A stretch of DNA of 64,000 bases, taken from assembly GCF_033446605.1 (NCBI RefSeq), contig NZ_JAWQUO010000003.1, forward strand, positions 124,001 to 188,000, given 5' to 3'. Positions within the stretch are counted from its first letter, which is position 1. Every line of letters starts with the position of its first letter. Under the pieces are notes generated by a model that saw nothing but the letters and a program-made list of their open reading frames with translations, did no database searches and was not told the DNA's origin. Position numbers and translations under genes: made by a program. Positions 41,578-50,723 of this stretch are shown piece by piece. The stretch is from Iodobacter sp025352645. GTDB taxonomy: Bacteria; Pseudomonadota; Gammaproteobacteria; Burkholderiales; Chitinibacteraceae.

Positions 41578-42161
41578 AAATAGCTGGGCAAGCTTGGCAA
41601 TTTATTCGCCACGATTTAATCCTAAGTGGCGCAGCGCTGGTCTGTGCGCTGCTGTTTATTGGCCTTGCACAAACGTATTTAGGCTATATGCAAGCCGAGC
41701 AGCTGGTTTTGCGCAGCCATTTGCAAAGCTTAACCCTGCAAGCCGATGCCCAAGAAACAGCGTGGAATAATGCCGTGCAATATGGTGCACTTTATCAGCG
41801 CTTAAGCCGACAAGGCATTATCAATGTGGAGCATCGCCTAGATTGGATTGAATACTTAACTGAATTAAATCGTGAAGTGCCGCAATTAAAGATTGCTTTT
41901 CGGCTGGAGCCGCAGCGTCCTTTAAGTGCGGCGGTGGAAAATGTGCAGCTTTACGGCAGCAAAATGCAATTGAACTTTGAGATTAAAAATGAAGAGGTAT
42001 TTTCAGATGTCCTAGCAGGGTTGCAGCAGCTGGCTGGCTGGCCAGCTCCAGAGCAATGCGTTTTAGCCCGTAGTGAAGAGGCTAGAATAAAAGTGGCGTG
42101 CGATATTGAATGGCTGAGTATCGGCCCCATTGCTCAGCCCGTGGCGGAGGTGGCGCAATGA
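41574..42161 (+). CDS. mshJ: MSHA biogenesis protein MshJ (PilO-like)
   Basis: 195 residues, one N-terminal transmembrane helix (LSGAALVCALLFIGLAQTYL), a helical segment, then an alpha/beta periplasmic domain (LKIAFRLEPQRPLSA, YGSKMQLNFEIKNEEVFSDV). Matches the PilO/MshJ plan and position. Partner of MshI in the inner-membrane alignment complex. ATGA overlaps on both sides. Confidence 0.75.
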   Translation: MKIAGQAWQFIRHDLILSGAALVCALLFIGLAQTYLGYMQAEQLVLRSHLQSLTLQADAQETAWNNAVQYGALYQRLSRQGIINVEHRLDWIEYLTELNREVPQLKIAFRLEPQRPLSAAVENVQLYGSKMQLNFEIKNEEVFSDVLAGLQQLAGWPAPEQCVLARSEEARIKVACDIEWLSIGPIAQPVAEVAQ

Positions 42162-42463
42162 AATACGGCTTCTTGTTGATGTTGTTGTTTCCTTGCCTTG
42201 TGGCGCAAGCAGATTGGGGCAAGTTATTTTTTAGCCCTGCTGAGCGTGCCTTATCAAGAGGCGATGGTAGGCCGCAGGCAGAAGCATCTGCGGTGGTTGA
42301 TACGTTTAGATTAGATGGTGAAATAACGCGTAATGGTAAAAAGCTACGCTGGGTGAATGGCGAGCTTAGCCGCGTTCCGCTCCCCTCTGGGCTGAAAGTT
42401 GGCCAAACGCTGACGCGGGAAACGGGTGCGAAGCGCGATGTCTATCAGCCGCCGCAGGAATAA
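42158..42463 (+). CDS. mshK: MSHA biogenesis protein MshK-like
   Basis: 101 residues from ATG 42158, overlapping the mshJ stop (ATGA). Signal peptide (MKYGFLLMLLFPCLVAQA), then a short periplasmic region (VDTFRLDGEITRNGKKLRWV, SGLKVGQTL) like PilP/MshK proteins that link the inner-membrane complex to the secretin. The longer frame from 42110 reads through mshJ and is rejected. Confidence 0.7.
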   Translation: MKYGFLLMLLFPCLVAQADWGKLFFSPAERALSRGDGRPQAEASAVVDTFRLDGEITRNGKKLRWVNGELSRVPLPSGLKVGQTLTRETGAKRDVYQPPQE

Positions 42464-42465
42464 GC

Positions 42466-44001
42466 ATGCAGCGCGTATTTAATCAGCGTGGTGCGATTGC
42501 CTTGATGCTGCTTATGGTGGTGGGGCTAGGTATTGCCGCTGCGGTTTTATCGCGCTTTAGCCATCATATTTTTGAGCTACGGCGTGAGCAGCAAACGCTC
42601 AATGCCTTGCAGCAAGCTAAGCAAATTTTGCTGGCCGATGCCTTGGCAAAGCGCGGAGGTGCTCTGGTTCGCCCTGGTGAATTTTATTGCCCAGATCGTA
42701 ATGTGCAAGGTGAGGCGGGCTATGGGCAGAGTGGCTTAGGCTTAGCCACGCCATCTTGCCCTAGTAATCAGCCCGCTACCCATATCGGCAGAATTCCTTG
42801 GGCGACTTACCATGCCGAAGAATTACGCGATAGCTCGGGCGAGCCTTTATGGATGGCGGTGGCCGATGGTTTTCAAGAAAGAATAACGCTGCCGCTTAAT
42901 AGCGATACCGCTCCCCAAGCGCCTAATCCTTGGTTTCTTGCTGCCGCCAATAGCGGTGCGCAGGCTTTGTCTAGTGCGAGTGATCCTATTGTGGTGGTGA
43001 TTCTAGCCCCCGGCCCCGCGCTAGCAGGGCAAAACCGCAGCACCGCGGCTCAACAGCGTAATCCCAGTAATTATTTTGAATGTAACCGGCAAACGGTTGG
43101 TGGTGCTTGCCTTGGGGCACCCAATAACTATGCCAATAATAGCGCCACACTAGGTCGTTTTTTAGATGGCCCTCGCCTAGATAGCAGCGGCAACCCAACA
43201 CTGAACGATAGAGTTCTCACTATTCGGCGCAGCGAATTAATCGGGCCATTAGAGCAAAGAGCGGCCAAGGAATACCAGCAGCTATTCGATTTATGGGCTA
43301 GGCAGGTGGGCAGCAAACGGCTATTGCCCATCCCCAGTAATCCACTCGATGTGGGCTTGCCTTTCCCCGCCAAACCAGATGACGTGGGCTGCACGCAAAC
43401 GGGAGCGGTTAGCTTGCTGCCATCGGCTTGTGCGCCTAATCCCGCCATTTGCCGAGGCCGTCCACCTAGATCGGTTGAGCTAACAGGTGTGGGCTTAGCG
43501 GCTTCACCTTTGTATTTGGTGAATCCCATTAATATGCCCGCTAGCATCGCTAGTTTGGCCAACTGGCAAAGCTTGCTGCTTGAATACGATTGGCTGTATC
43601 GCAACCGCTGGGAGCAAGTGTTTTTTTATGCGCTAGCCAATACGCCAAGCTGCGCTTTGCCCGCTATGCAATTACTCAATATGCAGTTGCCTAGCGATAT
43701 GGCAGGGGTAGAGGCGGTATTGATGAGTGCAGGCGTGGCGCAAACGGGGCAGCTACGCAGCACGGTTTTAGAAAGAGCTAGCCTAAGTAATTACCTAGAT
43801 TTGGCGACCAGCGCTATTGCACCACCGCCCTTTGTGAGCAGCATTAACCGCAGCGCTTGGGATTTACTACCGCTACCAAGCAACCGCTATGCCAAGATGC
43901 AGGCTACGGATGTGGGTAATGATGCTTTGTATTATCGCTATACCTCTAGCGCACTTCCCGCCACATCCAAATGGCTATATGCCCCAAAGGATAGACCATG
44001 A
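42466..44001 (+). CDS. Large pilin-like protein of the MSHA operon (MshP/PilX-like)
   Basis: 511 residues. N-terminal QRG|AIALMLLMVVGLGIAAAV is a pilin-type hydrophobic helix cut after Gly, but lacks Glu at +5, as in MshP/PilX-like minor pilins. The rest is a large periplasmic region, many Cys and Pro, with loops and no known domain (YCPDRNVQGEAGYGQSGLGL). It probably sits at the pilus tip or in priming. ATGA overlap with the next gene. Exceptionally large for a pilin; the C-terminal part may have a separate function. Confidence 0.65.
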   Translation: MQRVFNQRGAIALMLLMVVGLGIAAAVLSRFSHHIFELRREQQTLNALQQAKQILLADALAKRGGALVRPGEFYCPDRNVQGEAGYGQSGLGLATPSCPSNQPATHIGRIPWATYHAEELRDSSGEPLWMAVADGFQERITLPLNSDTAPQAPNPWFLAAANSGAQALSSASDPIVVVILAPGPALAGQNRSTAAQQRNPSNYFECNRQTVGGACLGAPNNYANNSATLGRFLDGPRLDSSGNPTLNDRVLTIRRSELIGPLEQRAAKEYQQLFDLWARQVGSKRLLPIPSNPLDVGLPFPAKPDDVGCTQTGAVSLLPSACAPNPAICRGRPPRSVELTGVGLAASPLYLVNPINMPASIASLANWQSLLLEYDWLYRNRWEQVFFYALANTPSCALPAMQLLNMQLPSDMAGVEAVLMSAGVAQTGQLRSTVLERASLSNYLDLATSAIAPPPFVSSINRSAWDLLPLPSNRYAKMQATDVGNDALYYRYTSSALPATSKWLYAPKDRP

Positions 44002-44741
44002 AGCAGAGTGGCTTTACTCTGGCCGAAATTGCCATTGTGTTGGTGATTGTTGGCATTATGCTGGCGGGTGGGCTGGGAGCCTTTAAGGCGCAAACTGACG
44101 CGCAGCGCAGCAATGAGGGCCGTGCGCAATTGGCTGAGATTAAAGAATCTTTACTAGGCTTTGCCGTACAAAATGGCCATCTGCCTTGCCCTGCAAACCC
44201 TGCCCTGACGACCTTTGTGGAGGATCGCGCGGCTAACGGTACGTGCAACCGTGCTCAAGGCCGCGTTCCTGGTGCAAGCCTAGGTCTCGCCAAATCAACT
44301 GATCCCTATGGCCAGCCGTTTACTTATCGGGTGAGCACCGACTTTGCCGATAATGGCCCCGCCTCAGCTCCCCCGCTGATTACGGATAGCAATCAAACCT
44401 TGGGAGGATGCCCGGTTGGTAGTGCGGCTGCGGCTGGCATCAGTTTTATGCTTTGTTCACGCGGGGATATTTCTGTTTTACCAACCTCAGGTGCAGCAAC
44501 GCCATTGGCTTCACAGCTGGTGGCGGTGATCGTGATGCATTTTCGCCACGGCCCACCTAATGCAGGTGCGGGATCGGTGGATGAGCAAGAAAACACCAGT
44601 ATCAACACCACCTTTATTAGTAAATTACGCGTCGATGATAATCCGGCCACGCCAGTGGATGAAGAATACGACGATATAACAGACTGGATCAGCCCCTCCA
44701 TCTTGATTGCAAAAATGCTGGCGGCAGGTAAGTTGCCTTAA
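43998..44741 (+). CDS. Type IV prepilin-like protein, MSHA-linked
   Basis: 247 residues. Class III/IV signal KQSG|FTLAEIAIVLVIVGIMLA with Phe+1 and Glu+5, the normal processing and assembly signature. The periplasmic region has LPCPANP and a Cys-containing loop. It is probably a minor pilin. Last gene before the operon terminator. Confidence 0.85.
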   Translation: MKQSGFTLAEIAIVLVIVGIMLAGGLGAFKAQTDAQRSNEGRAQLAEIKESLLGFAVQNGHLPCPANPALTTFVEDRAANGTCNRAQGRVPGASLGLAKSTDPYGQPFTYRVSTDFADNGPASAPPLITDSNQTLGGCPVGSAAAAGISFMLCSRGDISVLPTSGAATPLASQLVAVIVMHFRHGPPNAGAGSVDEQENTSINTTFISKLRVDDNPATPVDEEYDDITDWISPSILIAKMLAAGKLP

Positions 44742-44754
44742 TGGGTGAAGCATA

Positions 44755-44784
44755 AAAAACCCCACAGCGCGCTGTGGGGTTTTT
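44755..44784. terminator. Bidirectional terminator, MSHA operon / secA
   Basis: Perfect 14-bp stem AAAAACCCCACAGC / GCTGTGGGGTTTTT with a 2-base loop, with A- and T-runs on either side. It lies 14 bases past the last msh stop and 17 bases past the secA stop (convergent genes), so it serves both. Confidence 0.95.
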
Positions 44785-44800
44785 CTTAGGGCTAAGCGCT

Positions 44801-47545
44801 TTAAGCAACTTGGCCGTGGCAGTGTTTAAACTTCTTGCCAGAGCCGCATGGGCAGGCATCGTTACGGGCTACGCCAGAGAATTGCAGCTTTGGGCCACCT
44901 TCTGCTTGCATTGCCTGCATTAAGGCTGCTTTGATCTGCTCATCGTCACCACTGGCTAAGATGGCTTCTAGATCGGCGTGGTTAAATTGCAGTGCCGACG
45001 CTGGGATTTCTTGTGGGCGCACGGCTTCTACATCTTCTGGCGAGCGTACTTGCACGGTCATTACAATTTGCATGACCTCACGCTTGATGTTTTCTAGCAA
45101 TTGCGAGAACAGCTCGAACGCTTCACGTTTGTATTCTTGCTTAGGGTTCTTTTGTGCATAGCCGCGCAAATGAATACCTTGGCGTAAATGATCGAGCGAC
45201 GACAAATGCTCACGCCAGCTTTGATCTACGTGTTGCAGCAGTACCGAGCGCTCAAACTGGCGGAAAGTAGTTTCACCAGCTAATTCAACTTTGGCGTTAT
45301 AGCTTTCTGCCGCTGCTACTTGCACGCGCTCTTTCATGGCTTCAATGGTGAGCGTGGTATCGTTTTTAACCCAGTCAGCAATATCTAGCTGGATATTTAG
45401 CTCGCTCAAGGCACGCTCTAAGCCAGCCACATCCCACTGCTCTTCCATAGAATCGGTAGGAATGTGCAAATTGAATAGGTCGCCAATCATGCTGTCACGC
45501 ATGGCACTAATGGTATCGCTGACTTCTTCGCTTTCTAAGATTTCATTACGCTGACCGTAAATAGCCTTGCGTTGCTCGTTAGATACATCATCGTATTCCA
45601 GCAATTGCTTACGAATATCGAAGTTGCGGCCTTCAACTTTGCGCTGCGCGGATTCAATCGCGCGGGAAACCATACCCGCTTCAATTGGCTCGCCTTCAGG
45701 CATTTTTAAGCGATCCATCACCATTGCCACGCGATCGCCGGCAAAAATACGCAGTAAGGAGTCTTCTAGCGATAGATAAAAACGGCTGGAACCAGGATCA
45801 CCCTGACGACCAGAGCGGCCACGCAGCTGGTTATCAATACGGCGTGATTCGTGGCGCTCGGTACCAATAATATGCAAGCCGCCCGCGGCCACTACCGCAT
45901 CATGGATGATTTTCCAATCGGCTTTCATGGCTGCAATTTTGGCGAGTTTTTCGGCGTCACTCAGCTCAGCGTCTTGCTCAACCGCTTTGATTTCGCGCTC
46001 AATATTACCGCCCAGTACGATATCCGTACCACGGCCCGCCATATTTGTGGCAATGGTAATCACGCCAGGCGAGCCCGCTTGGGCCACGATATCGGCTTCA
46101 CGTGCGTGCTGTTTGGCGTTCAACACATTGTGCTTGAAGCCGTCTTTTTCTAGCATTTCAGAGAGCAGCTCAGATTGCTCAATCGAGGTTGTACCGACCA
46201 AGACGGGTTGTTTACGCTCTTGGCAGCCCTTGATATCGGCAATGATGGCGTTGTATTTTTCGCCGGCGGTTTTGTAAACCTGATCTTGTCTATCGTCACG
46301 CACCATCGGGCGATTGGTTGGCACGATCACGGTTTCTAGGCCGTAAATTTGCTGGAATTCGTAAGCTTCAGTATCGGCCGTACCGGTCATACCTGATAGC
46401 TTGGTATACATGCGGAAGTAATTTTGCAGAGTAATCGTGGCAAGAGTTTGATTCTCTTGATTGATTTCTACGCCTTCTTTGGCTTCAACCGCTTGATGCA
46501 AACCTTCAGACCAGCGGCGGCCAGACATTAAACGGCCAGTGAACTCGTCAACAATGACAATTTCGCCTTCGTCGGTCACTACATAATGCTGATCGCGCAG
46601 GAATAATGAATGCGCGCGCATTGCCGCGTAAAGGTGGTGAACCAAGCTGATATTGATCGCGGAATAAAGGCTGTCGCCTTCTTTGAGCAGGCCTTTTTGG
46701 CTGAGGATAGCCTCAACTTTCTCGTGCCCTGCTTCAGATAGCAGTACCGAGTGGGCTTTTTCATCTACCCAGAAATCGCCTTCAGATTCTTCTTCGCTTT
46801 GGCGAACCAGCTGGCCAGGGATATCGTTAACCAGTTGATACATCTCGATGCTGTCTTCAGCAGGGCCAGAGATGATCAAAGGGGTGCGCGCTTCATCGAT
46901 CAGAATCGAATCCACTTCATCGACAATGGCGTAGTTGAGTTTGCGCTGCACGCGTTCACCCACGGTGAACACCATATTGTCGCGCAGGTAATCAAAGCCG
47001 AATTCATTGTTGGTGCCGTAAGTAATGTCGCAAGCGTAAGCTTGTTGCTTATCGTCGTGCTGCATTTGGCCCAAGTTCACGCCGCAAGTTAGCCCTAAGA
47101 AGTTGTAGAGCTTGCTCATCGTGGCCGCATCACGGCTGGCCAAGTAATCATTCACGGTAATGACGTGCACGCCATTGCCTGATAAGGCATTTAAGTAGGC
47201 GGGCAAGGTTGCAACCAGTGTTTTGCCTTCACCGGTACGCATTTCAGAAATCTTGCCTTGGTGTAGCGCTAAGCCACCCATGAGCTGTACGTCAAAGTGA
47301 CGCATGCTTAAGCTGCGTTTAGAGCCTTCGCGACAAACAGCAAAGGCTTCTGGCAGAATTTGATCAAGCGTCTCACCCTTGGCGACGCGTGCTCGGAATT
47401 CTTCCGTTTTAGCCCGCAGGTCATCATCAGATAGCGCTGCAATACCGGCTTCGAGCGCGTTGATCTGCTTTACGATGGTGCCATATTGTTTGAGCAGGCG
47501 GTCATTACGACTTCCGAAAACTTTTTTGAGCAAATTTGCAATCAT
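44801..47545 (-). CDS. secA: Preprotein translocase ATPase SecA
   Basis: 914 residues. Motor motifs: MRTGEGKTLVATLPAYLNAL (Walker A), VDEVDSILIDEARTPL (DEAD-like), TNMAGRGTDIVLGGNIE, QLRGRSGRQGDPGSSRFYLS. The C-terminal zinc SEC-C motif CPCGSGKKFKHCHG binds SecB and lipids. SecA drives secretory proteins through SecYEG with ATP. Gene order M23 peptidase-secA is typical in betaproteobacteria. Confidence 0.98.
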   Translation of the reverse strand: MIANLLKKVFGSRNDRLLKQYGTIVKQINALEAGIAALSDDDLRAKTEEFRARVAKGETLDQILPEAFAVCREGSKRSLSMRHFDVQLMGGLALHQGKISEMRTGEGKTLVATLPAYLNALSGNGVHVITVNDYLASRDAATMSKLYNFLGLTCGVNLGQMQHDDKQQAYACDITYGTNNEFGFDYLRDNMVFTVGERVQRKLNYAIVDEVDSILIDEARTPLIISGPAEDSIEMYQLVNDIPGQLVRQSEEESEGDFWVDEKAHSVLLSEAGHEKVEAILSQKGLLKEGDSLYSAINISLVHHLYAAMRAHSLFLRDQHYVVTDEGEIVIVDEFTGRLMSGRRWSEGLHQAVEAKEGVEINQENQTLATITLQNYFRMYTKLSGMTGTADTEAYEFQQIYGLETVIVPTNRPMVRDDRQDQVYKTAGEKYNAIIADIKGCQERKQPVLVGTTSIEQSELLSEMLEKDGFKHNVLNAKQHAREADIVAQAGSPGVITIATNMAGRGTDIVLGGNIEREIKAVEQDAELSDAEKLAKIAAMKADWKIIHDAVVAAGGLHIIGTERHESRRIDNQLRGRSGRQGDPGSSRFYLSLEDSLLRIFAGDRVAMVMDRLKMPEGEPIEAGMVSRAIESAQRKVEGRNFDIRKQLLEYDDVSNEQRKAIYGQRNEILESEEVSDTISAMRDSMIGDLFNLHIPTDSMEEQWDVAGLERALSELNIQLDIADWVKNDTTLTIEAMKERVQVAAAESYNAKVELAGETTFRQFERSVLLQHVDQSWREHLSSLDHLRQGIHLRGYAQKNPKQEYKREAFELFSQLLENIKREVMQIVMTVQVRSPEDVEAVRPQEIPASALQFNHADLEAILASGDDEQIKAALMQAMQAEGGPKLQFSGVARNDACPCGSGKKFKHCHGQVA

Positions 47546-47645
47546 CTAAAGCTACCAGCAATGGGCAAGGCCCGGTTAGTGTGACAACGGCGGTTAGAAC
47601 ATCCTAATCCGCCGTATATGCGACCATTTCAATTAAAATTCAAGA

Positions 47646-48545
47646 TCAATCGCCAGATTTTATCTCAGCAAAGTTAATCATTTTGTTTGCAGGGCCAATA
47701 AAGCGTAAAGGGTTTTGTGCAATTCCCTTGTAGCGAATCTCAAAATGCAGATGTGGCCCCGTTGAGCGCCCTGTGCTTCCTAGTAAGGCAATGGTCTGGC
47801 CAGCGTTGATTTGCTCACCTACTTTTACGTCCAATTTGGATGCATGAGCATAGCGGCTGGTGATTCCGTTGCCATGATCTAAGTCAACCATATTACCATA
47901 TTGGGGGTGGAAGGCCGCAAAGCTGACTTTACCACTGGCTGCGGCCATAATGGGCGTGCCAGTTTCCCCCACAAAATCGATCCCTTCATGAAAGACTTGG
48001 TTGCCGTTAAACGGGTCTATCCTTTTGCCAAAGCTAGAGGATTGTAATCCTACATTAAGCGGCGCTTTGGAAGGGAGTTGCCATGCTTTTGGCTGCAGTA
48101 AGACGCTTTCTGCTAAAGCGAGCTGATCTAGCCTCGCATTTAAACTGCTGCTCGCCGCATCAATTTCACGGCCAAGGGTTGCGGCCGTTAACGGTGTGCC
48201 AGTGTGTTGGATCCCGCCCCGTGGCACGGGTTGGTTAGATAAAAACGGCTTGATATCAATGCCGGTTTTATTGCCAACTTGGCTGGCTAGGCCATCTAAA
48301 CGCAGTAATTTGGCCTGCAGCTCGCCCACACGAATGGCGAGTGCGTCGATTTCAGTCTGGCGGGTATTATTGTTGCCCGGCATTAATCGCCATAAGGCTT
48401 GATTAGAGCTGGGTTTGATCAGCGAGCCCAAGGCGAAAGCGATCGATGCCACTAGCAAAAGCATAAGCAGGGCTAGACATATAATTTGTCGGCTATCGAG
48501 CGAAACCGCTTTGCCTAGCCGATTAGACATCACAATGATATTCAT
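47646..48545 (-). CDS. M23-family peptidase (LytM domain)
   Basis: 299 residues. One N-terminal transmembrane helix (LALLMLLLVASIAFALGSLI), a coiled-coil region ~60-90, and a C-terminal LytM domain with the zinc ligands in FHEGIDF and GPHLHFEIRYKG and the typical SRYAHASKLDVKVGEQI. It probably cuts peptide cross-links in peptidoglycan or activates an amidase; the catalytic residues are all present. Lies upstream of secA on the same strand. Confidence 0.9.
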   Translation of the reverse strand: MNIIVMSNRLGKAVSLDSRQIICLALLMLLLVASIAFALGSLIKPSSNQALWRLMPGNNNTRQTEIDALAIRVGELQAKLLRLDGLASQVGNKTGIDIKPFLSNQPVPRGGIQHTGTPLTAATLGREIDAASSSLNARLDQLALAESVLLQPKAWQLPSKAPLNVGLQSSSFGKRIDPFNGNQVFHEGIDFVGETGTPIMAAASGKVSFAAFHPQYGNMVDLDHGNGITSRYAHASKLDVKVGEQINAGQTIALLGSTGRSTGPHLHFEIRYKGIAQNPLRFIGPANKMINFAEIKSGD

Positions 48546-48572
48546 TGAATTTAACCTTTGCGAACCATCTTA

Positions 48573-49013
48573 ATGCTGAAAAAAACCACTCTAAAGCAGG
48601 TCGGAAATGATCGACAGCTCGCCAGCCTGATGCATCAGGTGGACGATTTGGCGAGCGTTTTAGCCCAAGTGCGGGGTGTGCTACCGCCAGCGATGGCGAG
48701 TCATTGCCTTGGAGTGGCTTGGTCCGGCGAGACTATATTAATTGGTGTGAGTGGCAGTGCTGCTGCATCAAGGGTGCGTCAATTAGCCCCACAGATTTTG
48801 GCCGCACTGCAAGCCGGCGGGTGGAAAGCTACCGCAATCTTGCCCAAGGTGCAAGTTGGCCTGCAAAGCACAAAGGCCATGCGAAGCAAAGACTTACATT
48901 TAAAAGCGGGTGCTTGCGTGGCTTTTTCTGAGCTATCTGCCACTTTGGAGGATGGGCCTTTAAGGGAGGCAATTACGTCATTATTAAACCGACACGCACC
49001 TAAAGACAGCTGA
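48573..49013 (+). CDS. dciA: DUF721/DciA-family protein
   Basis: 146 residues from ATG 48573 (the frame from 48558 starts with TTG and lacks a ribosome site). DciA-like DUF721 core: SHCLGVAWSGETILIGVSGS, ASRVRQLAPQILAALQAGGW. DciA proteins load the replicative helicase DnaB in bacteria without DnaC. It is divergent from the M23 peptidase by 27 bases, the usual betaproteobacterial location. The C-terminus is variable, as in the family. Confidence 0.8.
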   Translation: MLKKTTLKQVGNDRQLASLMHQVDDLASVLAQVRGVLPPAMASHCLGVAWSGETILIGVSGSAAASRVRQLAPQILAALQAGGWKATAILPKVQVGLQSTKAMRSKDLHLKAGACVAFSELSATLEDGPLREAITSLLNRHAPKDS

Positions 49014-49111
49014 CCCCGTGGATTTGGTCTATAAATGCTGTAAGGCCCTGTAATCTAATGCTTTTATGGATTCCATGCTACATAAGACTAAATCTACGAA
49101 GGAGCTGGGCG

Positions 49112-49768
49112 ATGAGAATAAAGCAATGCGAGGGTCAGGCTAAGCAAACAGGCTTTACCTTGGTCGAGCTAGCCATTGTGCTGGTGATTATCGGCTTGAT
49201 TTTAGGGATGGCGTTTAAAGGCAAGGATTTGATTGATGGGGCGAAGGTGAAGAGTATGGCTGCCCAATATAATAAGGTGCAGGCCGCGTTTAATATTTAT
49301 TTTGAAAAGTATGGTGGGTATCCGGGGGATGGTTGTACTGCTTTGCAAGTGCTTGGAACCTTTACTCAATGCCCTACTGCAGGTAGAAATGGTATTTTAG
49401 ATACGGTAATTGAGGCAAATTCGGCATTGATTCAGCTGCAAAATGCTAATATTCTGACCGCCGCTGATTTACAAACACCGTTTGGTGCGGCATGGGGTGT
49501 GTCTGTTTCCACCTCCAATGTTTTCCCTCCGGCCGGTACAAATTATTTATCATTTACCAATGCCAATGCTGCGCCAATCGCAACGGTTGCGGATGCTCGC
49601 TATGTCTGTGCTTTGGATCGGATGATTGATAATGGCGATAGTGGTGCTGTTGCAGTGGGGGGCGCGGGAACGGTGGTGAGGAGTACCACCGCACCACTTT
49701 ACACGAGCGCAACAGACTGTTGGGCACGTACTGGCACTGCGAATATCGGCTTACGTTTATTGCCCTAA
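49112..49768 (+). CDS. Orphan type IV prepilin-like protein
   Basis: 218 residues from ATG 49112, with GGAG 7 bases upstream. N-terminal KQTG|FTLVELAIVLVIIGLILG, with Phe+1 and Glu+5, is a canonical prepilin signal. The globular domain has YGGYPGDGC and a Cys-bounded C-terminal region (ARYVCALDR, ATDCWARTG) suggesting disulfide loops. It stands alone, not in the MSHA operon, 4.4 kb beyond its end. Could be a major or minor pilin for that or another system. Confidence 0.8.
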   Translation: MRIKQCEGQAKQTGFTLVELAIVLVIIGLILGMAFKGKDLIDGAKVKSMAAQYNKVQAAFNIYFEKYGGYPGDGCTALQVLGTFTQCPTAGRNGILDTVIEANSALIQLQNANILTAADLQTPFGAAWGVSVSTSNVFPPAGTNYLSFTNANAAPIATVADARYVCALDRMIDNGDSGAVAVGGAGTVVRSTTAPLYTSATDCWARTGTANIGLRLLP

Positions 49769-49832
49769 CAGGCCCAATGTAACGCCATGGGCGCATCTAA
49801 AGCGAAGCATGGTGCGCCTCATTCCCAAGCGT

Positions 49833-50540
49833 TTACCTAAAGAAATCCGAGCTTTCCCCCAGCTCGGGTTTGCTAATCCCTCGAATCACTTCCCTAAGTA
49901 AAGACGCGGTCACTGGGCGTTTTTCGGTTAGGGAAAGATGATTGGCGATATCCAGATGCTGATATAGCGTGGGTAAATCGCGAGAAGCGTGGCGCAGTAG
50001 GTAATCGGCTAGATCATCACTGAGCTCAAAACCTAGGCTAAAGGCGCGGCGCTTCAGGGCGTCGGCTTTTTCAGGATCGGATAAAGATTTAAGTTGATAC
50101 ACCAAGCCCCAGCCTAAGCGGGTTGTCAGATCTGGTCTGAGCAGCAGCAGCATGGGCGGCTTAGAGCCAGCGGCCAGCAGCAGCCCACCGCCATCTTTCA
50201 GTGTATTAAAGTGATCAAATAGGCGAATCTGCTCATCGCGGCTAAGCGCTTCAACATTATCGACGATCAGCGAGGCTTCTTGCGGTAGCGAGCTAGGCAG
50301 CGCGTCGTAGGCGGCATCGGTAAAAAATATTTGAGCGCCAGCGGGCAGCATGGCGCGCGCGGCGGCCAGTAAGTGGCTCTTGCCACTGCCGCGTTCTCCC
50401 CACAGATAGAGAAAACGCACGTCTCCCTCACCAAGGCTCCAGCAACCAAGTTGGTAGAGTAGCTCGGCGTTTTCGCCTCGAATAAAATTCTCAAAAGAGG
50501 GCGGGGCTGGCAGTTGTAAGTCCAGCACGAGTTGCTTCAT
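49833..50540 (-). CDS. hda: DnaA regulatory inactivator Hda
   Basis: 235 residues from ATG 50540 (MKQLVLDLQLPAPPSFENFI), the family N-terminus; the longer frame overlaps purM's upstream region. AAA+ motifs: Walker A GERGSGKSH, Walker B SLIVDNVEAL, arginine-finger region TRLGWGLVYQLKSL. With the clamp it stimulates ATP hydrolysis by DnaA to prevent over-initiation. The N-terminal QLVLDLQLP clamp-binding pattern is present. Divergent from purM, the usual arrangement. Confidence 0.93.
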   Translation of the reverse strand: MKQLVLDLQLPAPPSFENFIRGENAELLYQLGCWSLGEGDVRFLYLWGERGSGKSHLLAAARAMLPAGAQIFFTDAAYDALPSSLPQEASLIVDNVEALSRDEQIRLFDHFNTLKDGGGLLLAAGSKPPMLLLLRPDLTTRLGWGLVYQLKSLSDPEKADALKRRAFSLGFELSDDLADYLLRHASRDLPTLYQHLDIANHLSLTEKRPVTASLLREVIRGISKPELGESSDFFR

Positions 50541-50723
50541 GCGGGAGGGGCTCCATTGGGTCGGTGACGAGCGTGCGGGTGTTTTTTCACAAGATGCGAT
50601 AAAATGCTTTGCTTTGCAGCAGGTGCCATCCCTTTTGGGACACTCATCTGCACTAATATAACGAATGTTCGCCATTCTAGCGCAGAAGCCACTAGTGGCG
50701 CTGCCAGTTTCACGAGGCCTTGC

